Shown: positions 16,355 to 24,196 of the stretch, piece after piece | How the letters are laid out: each line of letters begins with the position of its first letter | How positions within the stretch are numbered: position 1 is the stretch's first letter | DNA from: an uncultured Lentisphaerota bacterium | Lineage (GTDB): Bacteria > Verrucomicrobiota > Lentisphaeria > Victivallales > UBA1829 | Reading direction: 5' to 3' | NCBI GenBank assembly: GCA_900320095.1 | Contig: ONQZ01000012.1 | Span: forward strand, 49,454 to 83,982 | Length of the DNA stretch: 34,529 bases | Program-made: the position numbers and the translations under genes | The notes under the pieces: generated by a model | Seen by the model: only the letters and a program-made list of their open reading frames with translations | Database searches by the model: none | What the model was told of the DNA's origin: nothing

Positions 16355-16382
16355 TTGACTTTCCCACAAACGGAGTTATAGT
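16355..16382 (+). promoter_or_regulatory. Housekeeping promoter for the ECF sigma / kinase operon
   Basis: TTGACT, a 16-bp spacer and TATAGT, about 40 bases upstream of the ATG at 16431. The operon is therefore probably read by the main sigma factor. Confidence 0.65.
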
Positions 16383-16430
16383 AACACGAAAGACGTTGCA
16401 ACCCCATCCCCGAACATAGGAAAAACCGTT

Positions 16431-17027
16431 ATGGCTCCGCAGGATGCAGATGAATTGAATCCCCTCGATCCGGTTTTCGCGGAACACCGCGACCGGCTGC
16501 TGGCGCTCGCCCGGCGCAACCTGAACCCCGTGCTTGCGCGGCGGATTTCGCCGGAGGACGTGGTGCAGGAGACGCTGGCGGCGGCGTGCCGCAGGCTTGA
16601 TTTTCTGCGGAACTGCCCGGAGGTCCCGGTGTACTGCAAGCTGAGGCGGATCCTGTTCCAGACGCTTACGGATCTGGAACGGAAACACCTGCAGAGCTCG
16701 AAGCGCGACGCCTACCGCGAATGCGAGGTCGCCTCGGACGAGGACGTTTCCACCCCGAGGATGGATTGGAACCTGTTCGCCGACACCGTGACCGGGCCGC
16801 TCACCCAGCTCGCGCGTCAGGACCGCTACGAGCTTCTGCGGAAGACGATGGAGTCCCTGCCGGAACACGACCGCGAGATTCTGGAGCTGCGGCATTTCGA
16901 CGGGATGAGCAATACGGAGTGCGCGGAGGCGCTGCACCTGACGCAGAAGGCGGCGAGCATCCGCTACGTCCGCGCGCTGGAGCACCTGAAGAAACAACTG
17001 ATCGAATTTACCGAGTTCCGGCCGTGA
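16431..17027 (+). CDS. ECF-type RNA polymerase sigma factor
   Basis: The 198-residue protein has sigma region 2 (about 15-85, with ISPEDVVQETLAAACRRL for core binding and promoter melting) and region 4 (about 135-190, with LLRKTMESLPEHDREILELR and a helix-turn-helix SNTECAEALHLTQKAASIRY). There is no region 3, as expected for an extracytoplasmic-function factor. The style resembles the ECF sigmas that are numerous in planctomycetes and related PVC bacteria. AGGA lies near the ATG. Its stop codon overlaps the GTG start of the kinase gene by four bases, so the two are co-translated. No anti-sigma factor is nearby; the linked kinase is the likely controller, as known for some ECF groups that are activated by phosphorylation (for example EcfP/PknT of Vibrio). 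That parallel is inference here. Confidence 0.85.
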   Translation: MAPQDADELNPLDPVFAEHRDRLLALARRNLNPVLARRISPEDVVQETLAAACRRLDFLRNCPEVPVYCKLRRILFQTLTDLERKHLQSSKRDAYRECEVASDEDVSTPRMDWNLFADTVTGPLTQLARQDRYELLRKTMESLPEHDREILELRHFDGMSNTECAEALHLTQKAASIRYVRALEHLKKQLIEFTEFRP

Positions 17028-19618
17028 ACGACGACGCGACATTCGAAGACCTGATCGAAGCGTATCTGGAGATGTTCCGAAGCGGGACGGCCCCGGATAT
17101 CGACGCTTTCACGCGCCTCCACCCCGAATACGCGGACCGGCTCGCGGAGCTCCTGCCGCTGATGGTGAAGATGGAGAACTGCGCCGCCGACACCCGCCGG
17201 GACCATGCGCAAGCCGTTTCGGGCGGGGAATTCCCCGATCTGAGCGGATCGGATTACCGTCTGATCCGGAAGATCGGCGCGGGCGGCATGGGCGAAGTCT
17301 TCGAGGCGACGCAGATTTCGCTGGACCGGAAAGTCGCCGTGAAGGTGCTGTCGCCGTCGCTGACGTCCGATCCGGCGCAGCGGGAACAGTTCGAGAACGA
17401 GGCGCGCGTGATCGCGATGCTTCACCACCCGAACATCGTGAAGATCTACAACGCGGGCGTGAGCGCCGACCGGTGCTACTACGCCATGGAGCTGATCAAC
17501 GGCACCGGGCTGAACCATTACGAAACGAACGCGCCGCGCGAGATCGCGCGTCTGGGGCTTCAGGCAGCCCGTGCGCTCGCCTACGCCCATCGGTGCGGCG
17601 TCCTGCACTGCGATGTGAAGCCGGCGAACCTGCTGCTGGACACGCAGGGCGAGATCCATATCGGCGACTTCGGGCTGGCGTTCGTGCTGAAGGACATGGT
17701 CGGGAAGCCGGGCAGATCGGGGATGCGGAGCGGGACGCTGCGCTACATGGCGCCGGAACGCCTCAAACACGGCATCAAGTCCTTCGCCGGGGACCAGTAT
17801 TCGTTCGGCGTGACCCTGTACGAACTTATCACGCAGGCCCCGGTCCTGCCGGAACAGAATCCGCAGAAGCTGATCGACCGCATCTGCGCCGGACCGCTCC
17901 CGCCGCTTCAGTGCTCTGAACCCGACCTCGCGGCGATCGTCAACCGCTGCGTCAGCTTCGATCCGTCGGCGCGGTATCCGGGCATGGCGGAAGTCGCGGC
18001 GGACCTGGAGCATTTCCTCCACCACGAACCCGTTTCGGCGGCTGACACGTCGGCGTTCCGGCGGTTCCGGCTCTGGTCGAAACGCAAGCCGGCGGTGGCG
18101 GCGCTGAGCCTGCTGGCGCTGGTCGCGATCGCGGCGTTCGCCGTCTCCGTGACGGTCGGCTATGTGCGCACCAATTCCGCGCTGAAACTTGCCGAGAAGA
18201 ACGCCGCTGCGGCAAACGCTGCGCTGACCGACATCTTCGCCCACATCGAACACCGAACGCCGACTTCGAGCGGGAGCGAACTGCTTTCCCGCCTGATGCC
18301 GTATTATCAGGACATCGCCGAACAGCGCAACCTGCCGCAGTCGGAGATCGCGGACATGAACCTGATGATCGGGACCGCGGCCATGCGCTCCGGCAACTAT
18401 CCGCTCGCGGAAAACGCGTTCCGGCGCGCTGCCGGACTCCGGACCGACGCCGCCACGCTGAATCTGCTTGCCGCGGCGCTCCGCCAGCAGGAGAAGACCG
18501 TCCAGGCCGACCAGCTGTCGCGTCAGGTCATCGGGGATTATCCGCAGTCCTGCGAGGCGGTGCAGGCGTATCAGTCGCTCGGCGAATACGACGCGGCGTC
18601 CGCCCTGCTGCGTTCGCTCCTGCAGGCCGAACCGGATAATCCGGATTACCTTTATCAGTACGTCCTTCTGCTGGAAACGCAGCCCGGTCTGGCGTCGTCC
18701 GGTCCGGTCCCCGGCGTCGATCCGAACCCGCCGGAGATCCTCGGCAAACTGGCGAAACAGTACCCGGACCGGATGGAGTTTTCGCTGGCGCTCGTCGACC
18801 TGATGAGCCGGAGACTCGGCACGCAGACGCGGTTCGCGCAGCAGGACAGGCAGTCGCTCGAACAGGCTCTGGCGCTCGCCGACCGTCTGCTGGCGTGGTA
18901 TCCGAACACGCCGGAAGTCGCTTCGGCCGCCGTGGAGCTTTACACCGCCTATATCGCCCGTCTGCGCCGGAGCGGAGACCAGGCCGCCGTGCGCAGCGAA
19001 ATGGCGCGCCTGCAGGGAATGCTGGAGATCCTGTACCGCGGCCCGGACGCCCCGGACGAGGTGAAGGAAGCCCTGCTTGAGATGCAGATGGAACAGCTGG
19101 AACAGATGAGCGCGCCCGCGCGGATGCAGCCGGGGAACGTGCAGGAGCTCGCCGCGAAGATACGGGACGAACTTGCCGACTACCACGGGGACAGGCTGAC
19201 GGAGTTTCAGATAGAACTGGCGCGGCTGGAATCGGCGCTTCCGGCGGCGGTCCGTCCGGGATCGGCGGGACGCCAGCCCGTGCCAGGCGGACGCCAGCCT
19301 GTTCAGCCGGGCAGACAGCCGGGCAGACAGAATCCGAATCCGGCTTTGCAGCCAAGGACATGGACGCGTACTCCGGCGACCTTGCAGAGCGGAGCCAGAC
19401 AGGGCCGCGCCGGAAACATCTTCATGCCGCCCGCGGGGGGCGTGATGAGGCCGTTCGCGCCGAACAATAACCGTCCGGCGTTCAACCGTGACCGGACAAC
19501 GGGCGGCTCCGGGCGCGGCGGACGGAACGAGAATGCCGCCGGACGCGGCAACGGCACGGAAGCCAGACAGAATGAAAATCCCGCCGGACGCGTTGAGGCT
19601 TCCGGCGGGCAGGATTGA
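17024..19618 (+). CDS. Membrane Ser/Thr protein kinase with external TPR-like domain and Gly/Arg/Gln tail
   Basis: The start is a GTG at 17024, overlapping the sigma stop as GTGA; the open frame further upstream is antisense-like shadow of the sigma gene. The product is 864 residues. Residues about 5-50 (FEDLIEAYLEMFRSGTAPD, then LHPEYADRLAELLPLM) form the short helical lead typical of planctomycete-type kinases. The kinase domain (about 78-335) has GAGGMGEV (85-92), Lys107, Glu126, HCDVKPAN (195-202) and DFG (215-217). The HRD arginine is replaced by Cys196, so activation-loop control may differ. A transmembrane helix at about 357-380 leads to an external region of TPR-like helices (about 400-760). 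The last 100 or so residues are low complexity (GRQPVPGGRQPVQPGRQPGR, RTTGGSGRGGRN). The partner is probably the adjacent sigma factor. Confidence 0.9.
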   Translation: MNDDATFEDLIEAYLEMFRSGTAPDIDAFTRLHPEYADRLAELLPLMVKMENCAADTRRDHAQAVSGGEFPDLSGSDYRLIRKIGAGGMGEVFEATQISLDRKVAVKVLSPSLTSDPAQREQFENEARVIAMLHHPNIVKIYNAGVSADRCYYAMELINGTGLNHYETNAPREIARLGLQAARALAYAHRCGVLHCDVKPANLLLDTQGEIHIGDFGLAFVLKDMVGKPGRSGMRSGTLRYMAPERLKHGIKSFAGDQYSFGVTLYELITQAPVLPEQNPQKLIDRICAGPLPPLQCSEPDLAAIVNRCVSFDPSARYPGMAEVAADLEHFLHHEPVSAADTSAFRRFRLWSKRKPAVAALSLLALVAIAAFAVSVTVGYVRTNSALKLAEKNAAAANAALTDIFAHIEHRTPTSSGSELLSRLMPYYQDIAEQRNLPQSEIADMNLMIGTAAMRSGNYPLAENAFRRAAGLRTDAATLNLLAAALRQQEKTVQADQLSRQVIGDYPQSCEAVQAYQSLGEYDAASALLRSLLQAEPDNPDYLYQYVLLLETQPGLASSGPVPGVDPNPPEILGKLAKQYPDRMEFSLALVDLMSRRLGTQTRFAQQDRQSLEQALALADRLLAWYPNTPEVASAAVELYTAYIARLRRSGDQAAVRSEMARLQGMLEILYRGPDAPDEVKEALLEMQMEQLEQMSAPARMQPGNVQELAAKIRDELADYHGDRLTEFQIELARLESALPAAVRPGSAGRQPVPGGRQPVQPGRQPGRQNPNPALQPRTWTRTPATLQSGARQGRAGNIFMPPAGGVMRPFAPNNNRPAFNRDRTTGGSGRGGRNENAAGRGNGTEARQNENPAGRVEASGGQD

Positions 19619-19636
19619 ACGGGAAAATCCCCCGGC

Positions 19637-20809
19637 TTATCCCGGCAGCTGCTTCGTCGTGGACAGCAGATGGTGCGCGGCTTTTGCCGTGGCGTTCGTC
19701 GCTCCGGGCGCGAGCATCTGCCGGAGTTCCTCCATATCCTTCTCCACCTCGGCTCTGCGGGACCCGCCGGGCAGGATGCGTTCCAGCGCGTCCGCCATGT
19801 CGTGCGGCCTGACCTGATACTGGAGGAATTCCTCGAAGGATTTCCGGTTCAGGATGATGTTCACCATGGTGAAGGCGTTGCGGAAGAGTTTGCGCACGAT
19901 GAGGCGCGCGAAGAGGAAGGTGATGTAGTTGAGCTTGTAGGCGACGACGAGGGGCAGTCCGGCGATGGCGCATTCGACCGTGACCGTGCCGGACGCGGCG
20001 AGCCCGGCGGTACATTCCTGAATGGCGCGCGGAGTGACGCCCGTCTTGACGTCGATGCGGACGTCCTGCATCTCGGGATGATGCCGCGTGAACTGGTCGA
20101 GCCCCGCGAGCACGTCGCGGTAGATCTGCTCGCGCGGGAGCGAGATCGTGAAGTAAAGCTCGGGGTGGCGTTCGTGGAGGATCAGCACGGTCTTCAGGAA
20201 TGGCTCCAGCAGCGCCGACGTCTCGTGTCCGCGGCTGCCGGGCAGGATCAGCACGTGGTTCGGGTCGCGCTTCAGCGACGGGTCGATGCGTTCGCGGACG
20301 ATCTCGATCAGCGGGTGGCCCTCGAAATGCGTTTCGAGTCCGGAGTCCGCCCAGACCTCGGTCTCGAACGGGAAGATCACGATGAGCTTGCGGCAGTATC
20401 TGGCGATGCGCGGGATGTTGGATTTGCGCCACGCCCAGACCTGGGGACTGACGAACCAGACGACCGGGATGCCGAGCTTCCAGAGGCGTTTCGCGAGGCG
20501 GATGTTGAATCCGGGATTGTCGATGACCATCACGGCATCGGGGCGTTCCTTCTTCGCGAGGGCGATGCACTGGAAGAAGATGCGGATGAACGTGCCGAGG
20601 TGGGCGAAGACTTCGATGAACCCGACCACGCCGAGCTCGGAGGAGTCGATGAAGAGGTCCACGCCCGCCTCGCGCATGCGCTGTCCGCCCATGCCGCGCA
20701 CGGTGGCGGCGGGGCACTGCTTCATCACTTCCTGCGCGATGCGTGCGCCGTAGAGGTCGCCGGACGATTCCCCGGCCATGATCCAGATCAACGGTTTTTC
20801 CTGACTCAT
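19637..20809 (-). CDS. lpxB: Lipid-A-disaccharide synthase
   Basis: The 390-residue protein has the GT19 hallmarks MAGESSGDLYGARIA (11-25), GMGGQRMREAG, DNPGFNIRLAKRL, WFVSPQVWAWR, FEGHPL, ILPGSRGHE and AASGTVTVECAIAGLPLVVAYKLN. It joins UDP-2,3-diacylglucosamine and lipid X to make the lipid A disaccharide on the cytoplasmic face of the inner membrane, which shows that the organism makes LPS. It follows ffh after 24 bases with a GGGAG site, so the two form an operon. Its stop lies 18 bases from the convergent kinase stop; no clear terminator sits in that gap. Confidence 0.95.
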   Translation of the reverse strand: MSQEKPLIWIMAGESSGDLYGARIAQEVMKQCPAATVRGMGGQRMREAGVDLFIDSSELGVVGFIEVFAHLGTFIRIFFQCIALAKKERPDAVMVIDNPGFNIRLAKRLWKLGIPVVWFVSPQVWAWRKSNIPRIARYCRKLIVIFPFETEVWADSGLETHFEGHPLIEIVRERIDPSLKRDPNHVLILPGSRGHETSALLEPFLKTVLILHERHPELYFTISLPREQIYRDVLAGLDQFTRHHPEMQDVRIDVKTGVTPRAIQECTAGLAASGTVTVECAIAGLPLVVAYKLNYITFLFARLIVRKLFRNAFTMVNIILNRKSFEEFLQYQVRPHDMADALERILPGGSRRAEVEKDMEELRQMLAPGATNATAKAAHHLLSTTKQLPG

Positions 20810-20833
20810 AATCGTTTACTCCCGTGATTCGGG

Positions 20834-22288
20834 TTATTTCTTGCGGCGTTTCTTTTTCGGCGGAGTGTAGTTGCTGCCGCGCATGCGGAAGCCGCCCATG
20901 CCGCCGAAACCGCCCATACCGCCCATGCCGCTCATGCCTCCGAAACCGCCCATTCCGCCCATGCCGCCGCCGAAGCCGCCGCGCATGCCGCCCGCCATAC
21001 GGTCGAGCAGGCTGTTGTTCTTCATGACTTTCTTCATGAGGAGGAACTGCTTGATGAGCTGGGAGACTTCCTCGACGGGTCGTCCGGAGCCCTTTGCGAT
21101 GCGTCTGCGCCGGGACATGTCGATCTGCTCGGCGTTGGCGCGTTCGTATTTGGTCATGGAGAGGATGATCGCCTCCATGCCTGCGAACTTCGAGGGCGCG
21201 AGCTCGGCGATGCCGGAGAGCTTGTCGCCGCCGGGCAGGAATTTCAGGATGGCTTCGAGGCCGCCGAGGCGCGTCATCTGGCGCAGCTGGCCCAGGAAGT
21301 CGTCGAAATCGAACGAATTCTTGCGGATCTTCTCCTCGAACTTCGCCGCTTCCTCCTGGTCGATCTTCTCCACGGCGCGTTCGACGAGCGACACCACGTC
21401 GCCCATGCCGAGGATGCGGGACGCCATGCGGTCCGGGTGGAAGACGTCGAGGTCCTCCAGTTTTTCGCCGGAGCCCGTGAACTTGACGGGGCAGCCGGTG
21501 ACCTTGCGGATGGAGAGCGCCGCGCCGCCGCGCGCATCGCCGTCGAGCTTGGTGAGCACGATGCCGGTGATGTGGAGGGCGTCGTTGAAATGGCGCGCCA
21601 CGGAGACGGCCTGCTGGCCGAGGGCGGCGTCCGCCACGAGCAGAATCTCGCCCGCCTGCGTCACGCTGGAGACCATCACGAGCTCCTGCACCATCGCGGT
21701 GTCGATCTGGAGACGGCCCGCGGTGTCGATGATCAGAAAGTCGGCGTTCTCGGAACGCGCCTGTTCGAGCGCGCGGAGCGCAATGCCGGGGACGTCCCCG
21801 ACGCCTTCCTCCGCGTAGACCGGGACGCCGATCTCGCCGCCGAGCACCTTCAGCTGGTCGATGGCGGCGGGCCGGTACACGTCGCAGGCCGCGAGCAGGA
21901 CCTTCTTGCCCTTGTTCTTCAGGTGCAGCGCGAGCTTGGCGCTGGTGGTCGTCTTGCCGGAGCCGTGCAGACCGACCATGAGGATGATGTTCGGATGCGC
22001 TCCTGTGTTGAGCTCCGCCTCGGCGGATCCCATGAGCTCGACGAGCTTGTCGTGGACGATCTTGACCGCCTGCTGGCCGGGGGTGACGCTCTTCACGACG
22101 GCCTCGCCGAGGCACGCCTGCCGGACTTCGGAAACGAACTCGTCGGCGATCTCGATATTGACGTCGGCGTCGATCAGGGCGTCGCGGACGTCCTGCATGG
22201 ATTCTGCGATATTGGATTCGGAAATGGTCGTCTGGCCGCGGAGCTTGCGGAAGACTTCCTGGAATTTGTCGGAAAGATTTTCAAACAT
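20834..22288 (-). CDS. ffh: Signal recognition particle GTPase Ffh with a Gly/Met/Phe-rich tail
   Basis: The 484-residue protein starts at MFENLSDKFQ; the frame is open further upstream, but that region is antisense to the pseudouridine synthase gene. It has the N domain (1-90), the GTPase domain with GLHGSGKTTT (106-115), DVYRPAA, IDTAGRLQID, VLTKLDGDARGG and KFTGSGEKLEDL, and the M domain (about 325-430, with RRRRIAKGSGRPVEEV and LLMKKVMKNN). The last 54 residues are unusual: repeats such as GGMGGFGGM end in PPKKKRRKK. Ffh binds 4.5S RNA and signal sequences of nascent membrane proteins. No SRP RNA gene was recognised in the window. It leads the ffh-lpxB operon, with a weak ribosome-binding site. 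Confidence 0.95.
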   Translation of the reverse strand: MFENLSDKFQEVFRKLRGQTTISESNIAESMQDVRDALIDADVNIEIADEFVSEVRQACLGEAVVKSVTPGQQAVKIVHDKLVELMGSAEAELNTGAHPNIILMVGLHGSGKTTTSAKLALHLKNKGKKVLLAACDVYRPAAIDQLKVLGGEIGVPVYAEEGVGDVPGIALRALEQARSENADFLIIDTAGRLQIDTAMVQELVMVSSVTQAGEILLVADAALGQQAVSVARHFNDALHITGIVLTKLDGDARGGAALSIRKVTGCPVKFTGSGEKLEDLDVFHPDRMASRILGMGDVVSLVERAVEKIDQEEAAKFEEKIRKNSFDFDDFLGQLRQMTRLGGLEAILKFLPGGDKLSGIAELAPSKFAGMEAIILSMTKYERANAEQIDMSRRRRIAKGSGRPVEEVSQLIKQFLLMKKVMKNNSLLDRMAGGMRGGFGGGMGGMGGFGGMSGMGGMGGFGGMGGFRMRGSNYTPPKKKRRKK

Positions 22289-22306
22289 TTTACGGTCTCT
22301 TGCGCT

Positions 22307-22335
22307 TTGAAAAAATACATGCGGTGCTATATTAT
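22307..22335 (+). promoter_or_regulatory. Promoter for the RluA-type pseudouridine synthase gene
   Basis: TTGAAA, a 17-bp spacer and TATTAT. Its -10 shares bases with the opposing ffh -10 inside the palindrome TGCTATATTATAGCA. Confidence 0.65.
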
Positions 22336-22359
22336 AGCATAAGAATGAAAAAAATCTAA
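22331..22359 (-). promoter_or_regulatory. Promoter for ffh-lpxB
   Basis: On the minus strand a perfect TATAAT -10 (22336-22331) lies about 43 bases before the ffh ATG. The -35 at 17 bp (TTAGAT) is poor, so only the -10 is well supported. Confidence 0.5.
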
Positions 22360-22396
22360 TCCGAACCCGAAAAAACACCTCTTTTTTATTGAAATC

Positions 22397-23368
22397 ATGC
22401 AGGAACGCACCATCAGCACGACAGCCGGACCGGAACTCGAAGGTGTCCGCCTGGACCATTTCCTCACGGGGCGTTTCACCTACCAGTCCCGGACCGGATG
22501 GCAGTCGATCATCCGCGAGGGGCGGATCGCGGTCAACGGCATCCGGGTGCGCGCCTCGCGGCGGCTCCATGACGGCGACGTGATCACGTTCGATGTGCAG
22601 GGGATCGCAGAGCCCGAGGTCGACCCGGCGTATTCGGTCGTGCTGGACCGCCCCCGGTTCCTGGTCGTGTCGAAATCGGGCTGCCTGCCGGTCCATCCGT
22701 CGGGCTGCTATTTCCAAAACACCCTGCTGATGCTGATGAAGGAACGGTACGGCAAGCTGTTCGTCGTGAACCGCCTGGACCGGGAGACGTCCGGGCTGGT
22801 CGTGTTCGCGAAAGACGCGGAGACGGCGGGCGTTCTGAGCGGACTTTTCGCTTCGCGGCAGGTGGAGAAGACGTACCTCGCCGCCGTGTTCGGCGCGTTT
22901 CCGGAGGGCACGGTCCTGAAAAACGGCTGGCTGTCGTCCGATCCCGCGTCCCAGGTGCGGAAGATACGGCGGTTCACGGAGACCGATCCGGGCACGGAGG
23001 ACGCCGAACCGTGCGCCACGGAGTTTACCTGCCTGAAGACCTGCGGAGATTACAGCCTCGTCGAATGCCGTCCGCATACGGGGCGTCTGCACCAGATACG
23101 CGCTACGCTGTGTTCCTGCGGATTCCCGCTCGTCGGCGACAAGCTCTACGGCCCGGACGACACGGTCTTCCTGCGGTTCACGGAGGACGCCATGACGGAC
23201 GCCGACCGCGCGGCGCTGGTCCTGCCGACGCAGGCGCTCCACGCGTGGCGGCTGTCCTTCGCGATGCCCGGCACGGACGAGGCGGTCCGGTGCGAAAGTG
23301 CGCCGCCCGGCGCGATGCTGGATCTTTTCGGGGCGGATACCGCCGGGATTTTGGCGGAACGCGCTTGA
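22397..23368 (+). CDS. RluA-family pseudouridine synthase
   Basis: The 323-residue protein has an N-terminal S4 RNA-binding domain (about 15-65, with VRLDHFLTG and IREGRIAVNGIRVRASRRL) and the RluA catalytic domain (about 80-300). The catalytic motif is VNRLDRETSGLVVFAK with Asp128; most homologues have HRLD, here NRLD. The GRLHQIRATLCSCGFPLVGD stretch is also typical. It would isomerise uridines in 23S rRNA or tRNA, but the target position cannot be assigned. No clear Shine-Dalgarno precedes the ATG. The -35 of the next promoter overlaps its stop codon. Confidence 0.9.
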   Translation: MQERTISTTAGPELEGVRLDHFLTGRFTYQSRTGWQSIIREGRIAVNGIRVRASRRLHDGDVITFDVQGIAEPEVDPAYSVVLDRPRFLVVSKSGCLPVHPSGCYFQNTLLMLMKERYGKLFVVNRLDRETSGLVVFAKDAETAGVLSGLFASRQVEKTYLAAVFGAFPEGTVLKNGWLSSDPASQVRKIRRFTETDPGTEDAEPCATEFTCLKTCGDYSLVECRPHTGRLHQIRATLCSCGFPLVGDKLYGPDDTVFLRFTEDAMTDADRAALVLPTQALHAWRLSFAMPGTDEAVRCESAPPGAMLDLFGADTAGILAERA

Positions 23369-23393
23369 CAAAGAGGTCTTTTTGCAGTATATT
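23365..23393 (+). promoter_or_regulatory. Consensus promoter for the lipoprotein-HPr-trk genes
   Basis: TTGACA, a 17-bp spacer and TATATT. The TTGACA contains the TGA stop codon of the upstream pseudouridine synthase gene. The predicted start lies about 58 bases before the lipoprotein ATG. Confidence 0.8.
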
Positions 23394-23457
23394 GTATGGA
23401 AATACTTTTTTGCCTCAGCACGCGCTGTTTTGTCCCCGAACCCGAAAGGAACCGGAA

Positions 23458-23823
23458 ATGATCCGACACATGATCCTGACCACTGCCTGCGCCGCATTGG
23501 CCGCGCTGTGCGCTTCCTGCGGGTATTTCCAGGCGAAGGAACAGCGCGCGAAGCTGGCGGACATCCGCGTCGGCATGACGCAGGAACAGGTCGCCGAGAT
23601 CGCCGGCGAGCCGCTCAGTAAGGAGCTTTACAGCACGGACAAGCTCTGGTTTTACTACACCAGCCCCAAATGGTACGACGGTCTGGTCACGCAGGACGAG
23701 TGCACCCCGTTCCTCTTCGATGACGACGGCGTCCTCCAGGGCTGGGGCCATGATTATTTCCACGAACATGGCATGCTGTCCGTTTGGACGCAGAAGGCGA
23801 TCAACAGCGCCGTGTGGTTCTAA
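23458..23823 (+). CDS. Small BamE/SmpA-like lipoprotein
   Basis: The 121-residue protein has a type II signal peptide (MIRHMILTTACAALAALCAS followed by Cys21). After it comes LADIRVGMTQEQVAEIAGEP, which matches the GMT-x-x-x-V-x-x-x-x-G-x-P helix-turn of the BamE/SmpA/OmlA fold. BamE assists outer-membrane protein assembly in proteobacteria; in other phyla the same small fold is found in many lipoproteins of unknown role, so I do not name it bamE. AAGGAA lies 6 bases before the ATG, and the open frame further upstream overlaps the pseudouridine synthase gene and is ignored. The HPr-like gene follows after 21 bases. Confidence 0.8.
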   Translation: MIRHMILTTACAALAALCASCGYFQAKEQRAKLADIRVGMTQEQVAEIAGEPLSKELYSTDKLWFYYTSPKWYDGLVTQDECTPFLFDDDGVLQGWGHDYFHEHGMLSVWTQKAINSAVWF

Positions 23824-23844
23824 CCCCCCTCCGAAAGCATACGC

Positions 23845-24117
23845 ATGTACCAGTTAACCGTTGAAATCCGCAACAAGGCCGGCATCCACTGCCGTCCGTC
23901 CAGCGTCATCATGTTCACCGCCGAACCGTACGCGGCCACGCATGAAATCCTGATCACCGGCCCCCGTGGCGCGTCCAAGCTCACCAGCATCCTCGACCTG
24001 CTCACCATGGGGCTGCAAAGGGGCGAGACGGTCACGATCTCCGTGACGGGGGAAAAAGAGGAAGAGCTGTGCAGGAAACTTGCGGAACTCTTCGAAACCG
24101 AATTCGACTTCACCTGA
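23845..24117 (+). CDS. HPr-family phosphocarrier protein
   Basis: The 90-residue protein is of normal HPr length. GIHCRPSS holds His15, the site phosphorylated by enzyme I, with the conserved Arg17 and Pro18. KLTSILDLLTMG holds Ser48 in the place of the regulatory serine (Ser46 of classical HPr). It would pass phosphate in a sugar PTS or a nitrogen-type (PTS-Ntr) chain. No enzyme I, EIIA or HPr kinase gene is visible here. It sits 21 bases after a lipoprotein gene and 79 bases before trkA. The ribosome-binding site is weak. Confidence 0.9.
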   Translation: MYQLTVEIRNKAGIHCRPSSVIMFTAEPYAATHEILITGPRGASKLTSILDLLTMGLQRGETVTISVTGEKEEELCRKLAELFETEFDFT

Positions 24118-24196
24118 AAACGTTTGCCCGGCCGGGAAACAGCTATTCGCGCTTTTTTGAACAAGCTGGGGACGCCGGAGCCGGGGGAGAGCATTT

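Noticed and set aside
22289..23497. In-frame upstream extension of ffh
   Set aside because: Antisense to the pseudouridine synthase gene and upstream of the promoter; Ffh homologues begin at MFENLSDKF.
24118..24196. Terminator between the HPr-like gene and trkA
   Set aside because: The CCCGGCCGGG palindrome is not followed by T residues, and the later T run has no adjoining stable stem.
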